Origin: Rhodococcus sp. P1Y
Lineage (GTDB): Bacteria; Actinomycetota; Actinomycetes; Mycobacteriales; Mycobacteriaceae
Assembly (NCBI RefSeq): GCF_003641205.1
Contig: NZ_CP032762.1
Span: 5,538,001 to 5,602,000, forward strand
Length of the DNA: 64,000 nt
Direction: 5' to 3'
The position numbers and the translations under genes are program-made. Positions 26,054 through 34,779 of the stretch are shown here, one piece after another; within the stretch, counting starts at the first letter, position 1; every line of letters starts with the position of its first letter. Under the pieces are notes generated by a model, which worked only from the letters and a program-made list of their open reading frames with translations, had not been told where the DNA came from and did no database searches.

Positions 26054-27481
26054 TCACACCTCTCGATTGTCGGCCAAGGCACGAATCCTGCTGCGGCACA
26101 TGAACCAACCACCGACCAGCAACGGTGCGATGATCAAGATCGACGCGATGGTCCAGGTGCCGACCGGTTTGTCGAAGGCCATCAGAACGAGCACGGCCAG
26201 GAGAAAGCCGAGAGTCGCGATGCCAGTGTAGGGCGCGCCGAACATGCGGAACTTCGGCCTGGTGACAGCTCCAGAGCGGGAGAGCGACCAGAACTTCAGC
26301 TGACACAGAATGATCACCGCCCATGCGCTGATGATACCGAGGGCCGCGAGATTCAAGACGATCTCGAAGGCCTGTGCCGGGACTGCTGCGTTGAGGCCAA
26401 CTCCGGCCAGGGCAACCAACGCTGTCAACGCGATACCGCCGTACGGCACGCCTGCTTTGTTCATTCGAGCCGCGAACTTGGGAGCAGATCCGGCCACTGC
26501 CATCGAATGCAGAATACGTCCGGTGGAATACAGACCGGCGTTGAGCGAAGACAGTGCAGCAGTGAGCACGACGAGGTTCATGATCGCATCGGCACCCTGT
26601 ACGTCGATCGCTCCGAAGAACGTGACGAACGGACTTTCTCCTGCGTGGTATGCGGTGTACGGAAGCAGAAGCGAGAGCAGCAGAACCGATCCGACGTAGA
26701 AGATCAGAATTCGGACGATGACGGTGTTGATCGCCTTCGGAATTACCTTTTCCGGGTCGGCCGTCTCGCCTGCTGCGGTGCCGACCAATTCGATCGAGGC
26801 GTAGGCGAACACGACGCCCTGGATCACGACGATGGCCGGAAGAAGTCCGTTCGGAATCAGGCCTCCGTTGTCGGTGATGATGCTCAATCCCGGAGACTGT
26901 CCGTCGATCGGGGTTCCGAAGATGACGTAGTACACGCCGACCGCGAGGAACGTCACGAGCGCGATGACCTTGATGAGCGCGAACCAGAACTCCAGCTCGC
27001 CGAACACCTTCACCGACACCAGGTTCAATCCGAGAACGACGAGCAATCCGATCAACGCGAACACCCATTGGTCCACGTTTCCGAGCGGCGCCCAGTACTT
27101 CTTGAAAAAGTTCATGTACAGCGCGACGGCGGTGACGTCGACGACCGCCGTCATCGCCCAGTTCATCCAGTAGAGCCAGCCGGCAGCGAAGGCCATCTTC
27201 TCGCCGAAGAATTCACGTGAGTACGACACGAAGCTGCCCGAGGAGGGCCGATGCATGACGAGCTCGCCGAGAGCACGAAGGATGAGGAACGCGAAGAACC
27301 CGCACAACGCGTACACGAGAACCAAAGCGGGCCCCGAGTCGTGCAGCCTGCCACCGGCGCCCATGAACAGACCGGTTCCGATGGCGCCGCCGATCGCGAT
27401 CATCTGAATCTGTCGGGGCTTCAAAGACTTTCGGTAACCGAGATCTTCAGCCGAAGACCTCCGTTGATTGTCGACTGTCAT
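26054..27481 (-). CDS. ansP: Amino acid permease, L-asparagine permease-like (APC superfamily)
   Basis: 475 aa from the ATG at 27481; longer upstream frames are non-hydrophobic. Twelve TM segments. APC/AAT signature [23 protein letters not shown] near the N-terminus and [20 protein letters not shown]. It is closely similar to the permease at 40875-42365 along its length. It lies 8 bp after aspA and 4 bp before ansA, so it probably imports asparagine (possibly aspartate) for that pathway. Confidence 0.9.
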   Translation of the reverse strand: MTVDNQRRSSAEDLGYRKSLKPRQIQMIAIGGAIGTGLFMGAGGRLHDSGPALVLVYALCGFFAFLILRALGELVMHRPSSGSFVSYSREFFGEKMAFAAGWLYWMNWAMTAVVDVTAVALYMNFFKKYWAPLGNVDQWVFALIGLLVVLGLNLVSVKVFGELEFWFALIKVIALVTFLAVGVYYVIFGTPIDGQSPGLSIITDNGGLIPNGLLPAIVVIQGVVFAYASIELVGTAAGETADPEKVIPKAINTVIVRILIFYVGSVLLLSLLLPYTAYHAGESPFVTFFGAIDVQGADAIMNLVVLTAALSSLNAGLYSTGRILHSMAVAGSAPKFAARMNKAGVPYGGIALTALVALAGVGLNAAVPAQAFEIVLNLAALGIISAWAVIILCQLKFWSLSRSGAVTRPKFRMFGAPYTGIATLGFLLAVLVLMAFDKPVGTWTIASILIIAPLLVGGWFMCRSRIRALADNREV

Positions 27482-27489
27482 GGGTGTAC

Positions 27490-28929
27490 CTACCTTGTCG
27501 AAGTTTCGGGGGCATCTGCGTGCTCGGTGGGAGTGACGCGCAAATTCGCGAGATGTTGCGGACTGAGGAGACGATCGAGTTCGTCGCGGGCGAGGAGCTT
27601 CTTCTCGAGTACGAGATCGACGACGTTGCGCCCCGTGAGCAGCGCTTCCTGCGCAATGGCGGTGGATTCGACGTAGCCGAGGTACGGGCTGAGGGCAGTC
27701 ACCAGACCGATAGAGTTTTCGACGCGCTCGCGGAGGAGGTCGACGTTGGCTGTGATCCCGTCGACGCATCGGCTGGCAACCGTGCGGCACGCGGCGCCGA
27801 GGTGCGCCATGCCCTCCGAGAGCGACTTGACGATGATCGGTTCGAACGCGTTCAGCTGCAGCTGACCGGCCTCTGCAGCCATGGTGATGGTCACGTCGTG
27901 TCCGATGACCTCGTACGCCACCTGGTTCAGAACCTCGGGAATGACCGGGTTCACCTTGCCCGGCATGATCGACGAACCTGCCTGCATCGCAGGAAGATTG
28001 ATCTCGTTCAATCCTGCGCGTGGGCCTGAGGACAGCAATCTGAGATCATTGCATATCTTGGACAGTTTGACCGCAATGCGCTTGAGAACCCCGGAAAGAT
28101 GTACGAACTGGCCGACGTCCTGCGTCGCTTCGATCAGATCCGTTGCCGTGACGAGAGGAAGCCCGGTCTTGCGACGCAGGTGCTCACACGCTGAGGCCGT
28201 GTAGCCCACGGGTGCATTCAGGCCGGTACCGATTGCCGTTGCGCCGAGGTTGATTTCATGTACGAGCAGTGCTGCCTCTTCGAGTCGCGAGCAGTCCTCG
28301 TCGATCATGATTGCGTAGGTGCCGAACTCCTGACCGAGAGTCATGGGCACAGCGTCTTGCAACTGCGTGCGGCCCATCTTCACGACGGTCGCGAACTCGG
28401 TTGCCTTGCGGCGGAACGCGTCGCGCAGGAACTTCATCGCGTCGATGAGTTCGTGTGCTGCGAAGATTGTCGCGACGTTGACGGCCGTCGGGTAGACATC
28501 GTTCGTCGACTGGCTCGCATTGACGTGCTCGTTGGGGTGCAGGTGACTGTAATCGCCATGGCTGTAGCCGAGGATCTCGAGCGCACGGTTCGCGATCACC
28601 TCGTTCGCGTTCATGTTGGTCGACGTACCAGCCCCGCCCTGAATGACATCGACGACGAACTGGTCGTGCAACTGACCGTCGAGAATTTCCTGGCACGCTT
28701 GACGGATCGCCTCACTACGGGTGGCGTCGAGAATGCCGAGCTCCTCGTTGGCTGCGGCGGCCGCCCACTTGACCGCGGCCAGACCGCGGATCAGATGAGC
28801 GTTGGTCGAGATCGGCCTGCCCGTGATGGGAAAATTCTCCAGTGCGCGCAGGGTGTGGATGCCCCAGTACGCGTCGGCTGGTACTTCGCGCTCGCCGAGA
28901 AGGTCCTTCTCGACACGTGTGGCGACCAC
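27490..28929 (-). CDS. aspA: Aspartate ammonia-lyase (aspartase)
   Basis: 479 aa from a GTG. Fumarase/aspartase superfamily signature [16 protein letters not shown], plus the substrate-contact segments [33 protein letters not shown] and [13 protein letters not shown]. It converts aspartate to fumarate and ammonia. First gene of the aspA-ansP-ansA operon. The shared 192-bp region with the divergent FadR-type regulator holds a palindrome likely to be its operator. Confidence 0.94.
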   Translation of the reverse strand: MVATRVEKDLLGEREVPADAYWGIHTLRALENFPITGRPISTNAHLIRGLAAVKWAAAAANEELGILDATRSEAIRQACQEILDGQLHDQFVVDVIQGGAGTSTNMNANEVIANRALEILGYSHGDYSHLHPNEHVNASQSTNDVYPTAVNVATIFAAHELIDAMKFLRDAFRRKATEFATVVKMGRTQLQDAVPMTLGQEFGTYAIMIDEDCSRLEEAALLVHEINLGATAIGTGLNAPVGYTASACEHLRRKTGLPLVTATDLIEATQDVGQFVHLSGVLKRIAVKLSKICNDLRLLSSGPRAGLNEINLPAMQAGSSIMPGKVNPVIPEVLNQVAYEVIGHDVTITMAAEAGQLQLNAFEPIIVKSLSEGMAHLGAACRTVASRCVDGITANVDLLRERVENSIGLVTALSPYLGYVESTAIAQEALLTGRNVVDLVLEKKLLARDELDRLLSPQHLANLRVTPTEHADAPETSTR

Positions 28930-28971
28930 TGTTTGCTCCCTGGTTCGTTGCGATGCCGTCTGGTTGTCCGG

Positions 28972-28982
28972 CTGTCTGACAG
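28972..28982. promoter_or_regulatory. Palindromic operator CTGTCTGACAG between aspA and its regulator
   Basis: CTGTC-T-GACAG is a perfect 11-bp palindrome 43 bp upstream of aspA. It matches the (T/C)TGTCNGACA(A/G) type bound by FadR-subfamily GntR proteins such as LldR. It lies between aspA and the GntR gene at 29122. Confidence 0.6.
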
Positions 28983-29121
28983 GTTAGAGTGTGAACCAAG
29001 ACACGTCTGCCGTCAACCCTCGCTCCCTGTCACCAGGCTCGACTCCTGCCCCATCCAGTCATTCCGCAGGCTCCACTCCTGCCGCTTGACTGTTGCGCTC
29101 GCAAAAGAGGACGATCGAGAC

Positions 29122-29817
29122 ATGAGCCTGTCGGACAGCTGGGCGGTCAGGCAGCCGACCGTGACGAGGTTGAGCGCCGCCGAAGCCGTGTTCGAGGACA
29201 TCCGCGACGCGATCGTCTCGGGTCAGATCGCCGTCGGCGACAAGCTGCCCGCCGAATCCGCACTCGCCACCCGTCACGGCGTGTCTCGTTCGGTGATCCG
29301 CGAAGCTCTTCGGTCGTGCACCGCGCTCGGATTGACCGAAACCAAAACAGGGCGCGGCACATTCGTCGTTCGAGATCGCGTCACCGGTGATCTCGACATC
29401 GGCAACTACGAAGCCCGCGAACTGATGGAAGCTCGTCCGCACGTCGAAATTCCCTCGGCCGGATGGGCCGCCGAACGCCGAACCGACGACGACCTTGCGG
29501 TTCTAGAAGGCCTCACCGACGAGATGCGTAGCGAGGACGACCACCAGGCCTGGGTCCTGCTAGACGGACAGTTCCACACAGCCATTGCGCGCGCCAGCAA
29601 GAACCGTGTGTTCGAGGCGATCATCGTCGACATCCGAGGCGCACTGACCCGCCAATCGGAGACCCTGAACCTCGTCGCACACCGTCAACAGAAGTCCAAC
29701 GTCGAGCACGACCTCATCGTCGCGGGTATCCGGTCGGGCAACTACCAACAGGCCGCCGACGCCATGGCCGCTCACCTCGACGCTGTCCGCGGCGCTGTGG
29801 AGTCGCTACGCCGCTAG
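29122..29817 (+). CDS. GntR/FadR-subfamily transcriptional regulator
   Basis: 231 aa from the ATG at 29122, with GAGG upstream. N-terminal winged helix AVFEDIRDAIVSGQIAVGDK, LPAESALATRHGVSRSVIRE, TKTGRGTFV. The C-terminal all-helical FCD ligand domain (about residues 95-225) holds the metal/ligand residues DGQFHTAIARAS and H in DAMAAHLDAVR. It is divergent from aspA-ansP-ansA and probably controls that operon through aspartate, asparagine or fumarate; the ligand is inferred from context only. Confidence 0.92.
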   Translation: MSLSDSWAVRQPTVTRLSAAEAVFEDIRDAIVSGQIAVGDKLPAESALATRHGVSRSVIREALRSCTALGLTETKTGRGTFVVRDRVTGDLDIGNYEARELMEARPHVEIPSAGWAAERRTDDDLAVLEGLTDEMRSEDDHQAWVLLDGQFHTAIARASKNRVFEAIIVDIRGALTRQSETLNLVAHRQQKSNVEHDLIVAGIRSGNYQQAADAMAAHLDAVRGAVESLRR

Positions 29818-30482
29818 CCCCAACTCTCGTTCCAGTCCCGTGCAAACATGAAGGCGCCCTCGGTTCCCCAGCAGGTGACGCCGAACATCTCGTCCGATTC
29901 GCACACCACACCGACCGCGGACAGCACCTGACCGTACTCGAGCACCCGGGGCTCGTTAGCCGTGTAGATGCCCTGCGTAGTGCAAATGTGTTGCGCACCG
30001 CCCTCGTTGACCCGCACGGCATACTTGTCGTTCTCGGCATTGGTGCAGGTACGGCCCTCGGCCGGCGCGACCGAAGTCTCGGCCTGGCAACCCACCTGGC
30101 CCGCAGGTGATCCCCCAGCCCAGATTCCGCACTGAACATTGCCCGACGGCGTGGTGAAGTTGTACTGATAGAGATCGGTCGCGAACAGTTCCGGATCGAC
30201 GTTTCCGGAATCCAGGCCGGGTCGGGGCTGGTTCCACGGGAAAAGATCCGACACTTCCTCAGGTGTCCGTGTCGTAGGTGACACCGGGGCATTCTGCTGG
30301 GGCTCGGGTGTCGCCACGGATTGAGTCGCCGATTGCGGCGGCGGCGCTGCTGCCACCGTCGCGGAAACGGCCGGGGTTCCGGTCGCCGTATCACTGACGG
30401 AACCTCCGCTGGAGCAGGCGTTTACAGCGAGGACAGCAGACAATGCAGCGAATACAGCAGCGCTCCGAGCGACGGACATCAA
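29814..30482 (-). CDS. Putative secreted lipoprotein
   Basis: 222 aa. Signal peptide SVARSAAVFAALSAVLAV followed by N-A-C-SS, an imperfect lipobox, then a Ser/Thr/Ala/Pro linker to about residue 75. The mature domain has six cysteines (for example VQCGIWAG, VGCQAE, RTCTNAEN, HICTTQG), suggesting disulfides outside the membrane. I recall similar mycobacterial/rhodococcal proteins without known function. The stop overlaps the convergent GntR gene by 4 bp. Confidence 0.78.
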   Translation of the reverse strand: MMSVARSAAVFAALSAVLAVNACSSGGSVSDTATGTPAVSATVAAAPPPQSATQSVATPEPQQNAPVSPTTRTPEEVSDLFPWNQPRPGLDSGNVDPELFATDLYQYNFTTPSGNVQCGIWAGGSPAGQVGCQAETSVAPAEGRTCTNAENDKYAVRVNEGGAQHICTTQGIYTANEPRVLEYGQVLSAVGVVCESDEMFGVTCWGTEGAFMFARDWNESWG

Positions 30483-30645
30483 TTCTCCTCGTCCCGAGCC
30501 GGCCGGGGCGCCGTCTCGTCTACCAGTCCTATCGGTCTGCTTTACGAGGGCATTAACTGGTCCGGGGTAACGATGGAGACTCGAATCGGTTACTCCTCAT
30601 GGTTCCGTCAGCCCTTCCCGCTCGTCCCGCTTGGCCCACCAAATT

Positions 30646-30707
30646 CGCCGAGATCGAAGTTATGTACGGTTTTCGGCGGAAATCGGTGCACAACTTCGAT
30701 CTCGGCG
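30646..30707. repeat. Inverted repeat, 16-bp perfect arms, 30-bp spacer
   Basis: CGCCGAGATCGAAGTT at 30646-30661 is perfectly inverted at 30692-30707. The right arm directly abuts the stop codon of the decayed haloacid dehalogenase. The spacer has a further GGTTTTCGG/CCGATTT-like partial symmetry. It may be a terminator or the footprint of a small repeat element. Confidence 0.7.
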
Positions 30708-31132
30708 TCAGGATTCCGGCGTCACGGAAGATCGCGGATATCCGCAACCCATCCCCACCGCGCGGGCCGCACGGAGGTAGTACGGATGCGCTGCGACCAT
30801 CGCCGCCCGGGCGGGTTCGACGCCGAGATAGCGGCACGCCCGCTCGTACACCGCCGGTGATCGCCACACTGTCGAAGGTCACCTGGGATGCTGATGTCGA
30901 GGTCCACGCACACCTTCGCCAGCCCATCGACGTACGCGCCCTGCACCGAATGCCATTCGTCTGTTGACTGTTTCAGATCCGACTCTCGCTCGAAGTAGTC
31001 GCGTCGCCAGGCGCGAACAATATCGCCGACCTGCACGTCCGCTGTCGTATATCTCGCCAGCGCTTCCGCCACGGGTGTGTAGAAATCCATCAACGTGCCT
31101 TGCACGTCGAAGATGTGCGCGTCGTACTGCAC
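30708..31132 (-). pseudogene. Haloacid dehalogenase type II, internally deleted and frameshifted
   Basis: Fragment 1 starts at a GTG (31132) after GGAGG and reads QYDAHIFDVQGTLMDFY, the HAD motif I (D-x-x-G-T), continuing about 85 residues to VCVDLDISIP. The reading then shifts. In another frame, down to the stop at 30708, follows YERACRYLGVEPARAAMVAA and HPYYLRAARAVGMG, the C-terminal HAD motif region. Roughly 60-70 residues between the two, including the motif II/III core, are missing. Function is almost certainly lost. It overlaps the upstream polymerase stop region. Confidence 0.8.
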
Positions 31133-31149
31133 GCGGCCCCCTCCCCTGC

Positions 31150-32103
31150 TCACTCTTCCGGTTCCTTCAACCCTTCACGCTCGTCGCGCTCGGCCCATTC
31201 GAGCAACGGATCGATCGAGAAGACAGCGTCGTCGATCCCCGCATGCAGATCCCCGAGTTCGGCGAACCGCTTCGGCACCGTGAAGATGGTGAAGTCCCGC
31301 GGTTCGACGGCGGCCACCTCGTCCCACGAGATCGGTGTCGACACTGTCGCTTCCTGATTTCCCCGCACCGAATAGGCGCTGGCGATGGTGTGGTCGCGCG
31401 CGTTCTGGTTGTAGTCGACGAACAGCTTTGTCGGATCACGGTCCTTACGCCACCAGGTTGTGGTCACGTCCTCTGGCGCACGCCGTTCCACCTCGCGCGC
31501 GAACGCCAGAGCGGCGCGGCGGACATCCTTGAACCCGTGATCCGGAGCGATACGCACGTAGATGTGAAGACCGTGTCCACCGGAGGTTTTCGGCCAACCG
31601 ACAGCGCCCAGGTCCTCGAGAACCTCCTGCACGACACCGGCTACACGCCGAACTCGATCGAACGGGCAGTCTGGCATCGGGTCGAGGTCGATGCGCCACT
31701 CGTCGGGCATCTCCACGTCGGCGCGGCGACTGTTCCACGGATGGAATTCGACGGTGGACATCTGCACGGCCCAGGCCACGTGCGCCAACTCCGTCACGCA
31801 CAGCTCGTCGGCGGTGCGGTTGTAACGCGGAAACGTCACCTGCACGGTCTCGAGCCACGGCGGCGCTCCGTTCGGTACTCGCTTCTGGTGCACCTTGTCG
31901 CCGGCGAGGCCCTTGGGGAAACGGTGCATCATGCACGGACGCTCCCGCAGCGCGCGCACGATACCGTCGCCGACACTCAGGTAGTAGTTCACCAGATCCA
32001 GCTTGGTGGCACCGCTCTCGGGGAAATACACCCGATCGGGATTGGAGATGCGGACTACGCGGTCACCGACCGGTAACTCGATCGACGGAGAGCTACTGGC
32101 CAT
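31150..32103 (-). CDS. LigD-type NHEJ polymerase (archaeo-eukaryotic primase fold), stand-alone
   Basis: 317 aa, the length of an isolated LigD polymerase domain with no ligase or nuclease part. Motifs: NPDRVYFPESGATKLDLVNYY at the N-terminus, catalytic D-x-D in WRIDLDPMPDCPFD, TSGGHGLHIYVRI, and LFVDYNQNARDHTIASAYSVR. It adds or fills in nucleotides at DNA ends; in mycobacteria similar separate proteins exist beside LigD. No ku or ligase gene is adjacent. It is transcribed into the dehalogenase pseudogene. Confidence 0.92.
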   Translation of the reverse strand: MASSSPSIELPVGDRVVRISNPDRVYFPESGATKLDLVNYYLSVGDGIVRALRERPCMMHRFPKGLAGDKVHQKRVPNGAPPWLETVQVTFPRYNRTADELCVTELAHVAWAVQMSTVEFHPWNSRRADVEMPDEWRIDLDPMPDCPFDRVRRVAGVVQEVLEDLGAVGWPKTSGGHGLHIYVRIAPDHGFKDVRRAALAFAREVERRAPEDVTTTWWRKDRDPTKLFVDYNQNARDHTIASAYSVRGNQEATVSTPISWDEVAAVEPRDFTIFTVPKRFAELGDLHAGIDDAVFSIDPLLEWAERDEREGLKEPEE

Positions 32104-32121
32104 GGGTTCGAGCGTAAGCGA

Positions 32122-33591
32122 TCAAGAACGCAGAGTGATGCCGTAACGGTCTCTTTTGCGGTAGATGGTCGCGCGGCTCATACCCAGTTCCTCCGCCGCC
32201 TCGCTCATCGTGATGCCGGGCCGAGTGAGCACGCGGATCATCTCGTCGCGCTCGAACGTCTCGATGCGGGTGAGTCGATGGGTGGTGCGCGAGAGCACCT
32301 CCGGCGGTAGGTGTTCGACGCCGATGACGTCGGCTCGAACAGCGGCATGATGCATCACCGTCGCTACTTCCGCCACGTTGCCCCGCCAGGCGTATTCACG
32401 CAGTGCTCGCTCGGCCGCGCCGGTCAGCGTGACGGCCCGGCCACGTACTCGTCCTGCCAGGTGCAGCGCGAGCGGCGCGATGTCGTCGGGTCGATGCCGA
32501 AGTGCGGGCAATTCGACGACCGTGCGCAGCAATCCCGCGAGTGCATGCGGAACGTCGTCGTAATTCGATGCCGTCACGGTCACCGGCACGCCTGCTCCCG
32601 CGCGGCGCAGTAGCTCGGCCAATGTATCCGCCGCGCGGGCGGGCAGCCTGTCGACGTCACGAATGACCACGGCGGTATCGGGTTTCGGCAATTCGGGAGT
32701 CCACAGGTCGAGCCAGGCTTCGGCGTCACGGGCTGCGGGTGCACCGGCACTGAGGATCCGGCCGCGGGGCCGAGTTGCCCGCAGTGCGCGGGCCAGCACG
32801 GTGGCTCTGCCCGAACCTGCCTCCCCGACCATCAGTACCGAACCATGATCGGCGAGAGCCGATCTCGCGGTGCCGAACGCACTGCGCCACGCGGGCGAAA
32901 GGTCGTCGACGATGCTGGATCCCGCTCCGCTGTGCGCTGTCTCGACTCGGAACACTTCACCGCGCGGGGCCGGCCGAGGCTGCTGGCCCTGCGACCGTGC
33001 GAGCATCATGGCCGAGGTGTTCCCGGCCGCCGATTGGGCAAGGGCCAAAAGCAGATCCGACGAAGACCGCGACCATGTCGTGAGGTTGACGCATCCCTCG
33101 ACCCGGCCGGTCAGTGGATCGAGCACCGGAGCGGCCGCGCAGGTGTACCCGGCCAGGGACAGTGAGTAGTGTTCATCGGCTCGGACCACCGCGGGCACCC
33201 GATCTGCCAGCGCCAGCGCGAGTCCGTTGGTCCCCGTCTGATCCTCGGCATACGAGAATCCGGGTGCCAGATGGACGCGATCGAGTGCGGCGAGTAGTTC
33301 GCGGTCGGCGCTGACGCGATCCAGCACGAGTCCGTCGGCGTCGGTGAGCATCATCGACACCGGCTCGTTCGCCAACGTGTCGCGTAAGCCGTCGAGCACT
33401 TCCCGGCCGCACCGGTAGAACAGGGATTCACCGTCGTAGGTTCCCGAGAAGACGGGAGCAACCTCGTCCAGCGAGACGCCGTACCGCTGACTGCGGTGCC
33501 ACGATGCGAGCAGTCGGTGCGAGACGGCAGCGAGGGGCTCCGCGTGGAGTCGGGCTCGCGCGAGGCCCTCCGATTCAGCCATGTGACTCAC
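32122..33591 (-). CDS. MimR/AcoR-like GAF-domain transcriptional activator
   Basis: 489 aa (GTG at 33591; the ATG at 33582 is likewise possible). N-terminal GAF sensor region (about residues 60-190: GFSYAEDQTGTNGLALALAD, GCVNLTTW), a central degenerate NtrC-type AAA domain (Walker A-like GEAGSGRAT; the sigma-54 contact loop GAFTGA is not seen), and a C-terminal Fis-type helix-turn-helix ITMSEAAEELGMSRATIYRK. This is the architecture of MimR, the acetone-responsive activator of the mycobacterial mim monooxygenase locus. It is divergent from the amidohydrolase operon at 33735, which it probably controls. Confidence 0.87.
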   Translation of the reverse strand: MSHMAESEGLARARLHAEPLAAVSHRLLASWHRSQRYGVSLDEVAPVFSGTYDGESLFYRCGREVLDGLRDTLANEPVSMMLTDADGLVLDRVSADRELLAALDRVHLAPGFSYAEDQTGTNGLALALADRVPAVVRADEHYSLSLAGYTCAAAPVLDPLTGRVEGCVNLTTWSRSSSDLLLALAQSAAGNTSAMMLARSQGQQPRPAPRGEVFRVETAHSGAGSSIVDDLSPAWRSAFGTARSALADHGSVLMVGEAGSGRATVLARALRATRPRGRILSAGAPAARDAEAWLDLWTPELPKPDTAVVIRDVDRLPARAADTLAELLRRAGAGVPVTVTASNYDDVPHALAGLLRTVVELPALRHRPDDIAPLALHLAGRVRGRAVTLTGAAERALREYAWRGNVAEVATVMHHAAVRADVIGVEHLPPEVLSRTTHRLTRIETFERDEMIRVLTRPGITMSEAAEELGMSRATIYRKRDRYGITLRS

Positions 33592-33597
33592 GTTACA
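33582..33597. promoter_or_regulatory. CRP-type site at the activator start
   Basis: TGTGA-CTCACG-TTACA matches the CRP/GlxR consensus TGTGA-N6-TCACA at 9 of 10 conserved positions. It overlaps the GTG start and abuts the ATG start of the MimR-like gene, as expected for a repressor-type position. Confidence 0.5.
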
Positions 33598-33627
33598 TTC
33601 TCATGTCGCAATCTCGGCCGGCCGATC

Positions 33628-33642
33628 GTCTCGAATTGAGAC
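33628..33642. promoter_or_regulatory. Palindrome GTCTC-N5-GAGAC, candidate activator site
   Basis: GTCTC-GAATT-GAGAC is a perfect inverted repeat about 93 bp upstream of the amidohydrolase ATG in the divergent region. It is a good candidate for binding by the Fis-type HTH of the MimR-like protein. Confidence 0.4.
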
Positions 33643-33694
33643 AGCGAGAGGCCCTCGAGACGACCACACCGCCTTACCGTCGTGCAAAGACAAA

Positions 33695-33710
33695 CGTGAC
33701 CCATGTCACG
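33695..33710. promoter_or_regulatory. CRP-type site upstream of the amidohydrolase operon
   Basis: CGTGA-CCCATG-TCACG has the GTGA-N6-TCAC core of a CRP site, with perfect dyad symmetry, 24 bp before the amidohydrolase ATG. Its core shares 11 of 14 bases with the other CRP-like site 113 bp away. Confidence 0.5.
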
Positions 33711-33734
33711 AACTGCACTTCGGGAGGCTCACGC

Positions 33735-34778
33735 ATGTACACCAAAAACGGCGAAAACTTCTTCATCGTCGACGCTCACGTCGCCCTGTGGGACGCGCGG
33801 CAGGAGAACCAACGCAACATCCACGGCAAACAGTTCATCGACTGCTTCTACGACTATCACCGCAACCTCTCCCCCGAGAGCGAGCTGTGGACGTACGACG
33901 AGTACCTCTACCAGGGCGGCGAGCGGTTGATGCACGACCTGTTCGAGATCGGGTACGTCGATCACGCCATCTTCCAGCCGGCGCACCTCGGGGAGTTCTA
34001 CAAGACCGGGTTCGGGCAGACGGAGGAAGCGTCGGCGCTTGCCGCCGCACACCCGGACAAGTTGACCTACAACCACCACTTCGACCCGCGCAACGGTGAG
34101 CGTGGCCTCGACCAGCTGCGCGCCGACGCAGAACGATTCGGGCTGAAGGGCGTCAAGCTGTACACCGCCGAGTGGCACGGCGATTCCCGCGGCTACAAGC
34201 TCGATGACGACTGGACGCGCCGCTACCTCGAGGTGTGCCGCGAGGTCGGCATCAAGAACATCCACGTGCACAAGGGGCCGACCATCCGTCCGCTCGATCG
34301 CGATGCATTCGACGTCGCGGACGTCGACCACGTGGCCACCGACTTCACCGATCTGAACTTCGTCGTCGAACATTGCGGACTGCCGCGCCTGGAGGACTTC
34401 TGCTGGATCGCCACCCAGGAGCCCAACGTGTATGCCGGCCTCGCCGTTGCCATTCCGTTCATGCACACGCGCCCGAAGTACTTCGGTCAGATCATGGGTG
34501 AGCTGCTGTACTGGCTGGGCGAGGACCGCATCTTCTTCTCTTCCGACTACGCGCTGTGGACACCCAAGTGGCTGGTCGAAGGGTTCGTCGACTTCCAGAT
34601 CCACGACTCCCTCGACGAATACGCACCCATCACGCTCGAGCAGAAGAAGAAGGTGCTCGGACTCAACGCCGCCAAGCTGTACGACATCCCGGTACCCGCC
34701 GAACTACAGCTGCCCGACGCCGACGAGACCGAGACCGGACCTCGTCAGCCCGAGCGCGCCGATCTCGCGGCGGTGTGA
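33735..34778 (+). CDS. Amidohydrolase-2 family protein of the diiron-monooxygenase accessory type
   Basis: 347 aa from the ATG at 33735, with GGGAGG upstream. Metal-dependent hydrolase fold: NFFIVDAHVALWD, HHFDPRNGERG, KNIHVHKGPTIRPLD, FVVEHCGLPRLEDF and FFSSDYALWTPKW (late Asp). Close relatives lie directly downstream of mimABCD/prmABCD propane-acetone monooxygenase genes, where they are needed for an active system by an unclear mechanism. Here it is first gene of a four-gene set with no monooxygenase. The next start is 1 bp after its stop. Confidence 0.85.
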   Translation: MYTKNGENFFIVDAHVALWDARQENQRNIHGKQFIDCFYDYHRNLSPESELWTYDEYLYQGGERLMHDLFEIGYVDHAIFQPAHLGEFYKTGFGQTEEASALAAAHPDKLTYNHHFDPRNGERGLDQLRADAERFGLKGVKLYTAEWHGDSRGYKLDDDWTRRYLEVCREVGIKNIHVHKGPTIRPLDRDAFDVADVDHVATDFTDLNFVVEHCGLPRLEDFCWIATQEPNVYAGLAVAIPFMHTRPKYFGQIMGELLYWLGEDRIFFSSDYALWTPKWLVEGFVDFQIHDSLDEYAPITLEQKKKVLGLNAAKLYDIPVPAELQLPDADETETGPRQPERADLAAV

Positions 34779-34779
34779 C

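Noticed and set aside
30553..30967. Small frames around the inverted repeat as separate genes
   Set aside because: They are frame fragments of the decayed haloacid dehalogenase or of the repeat itself.
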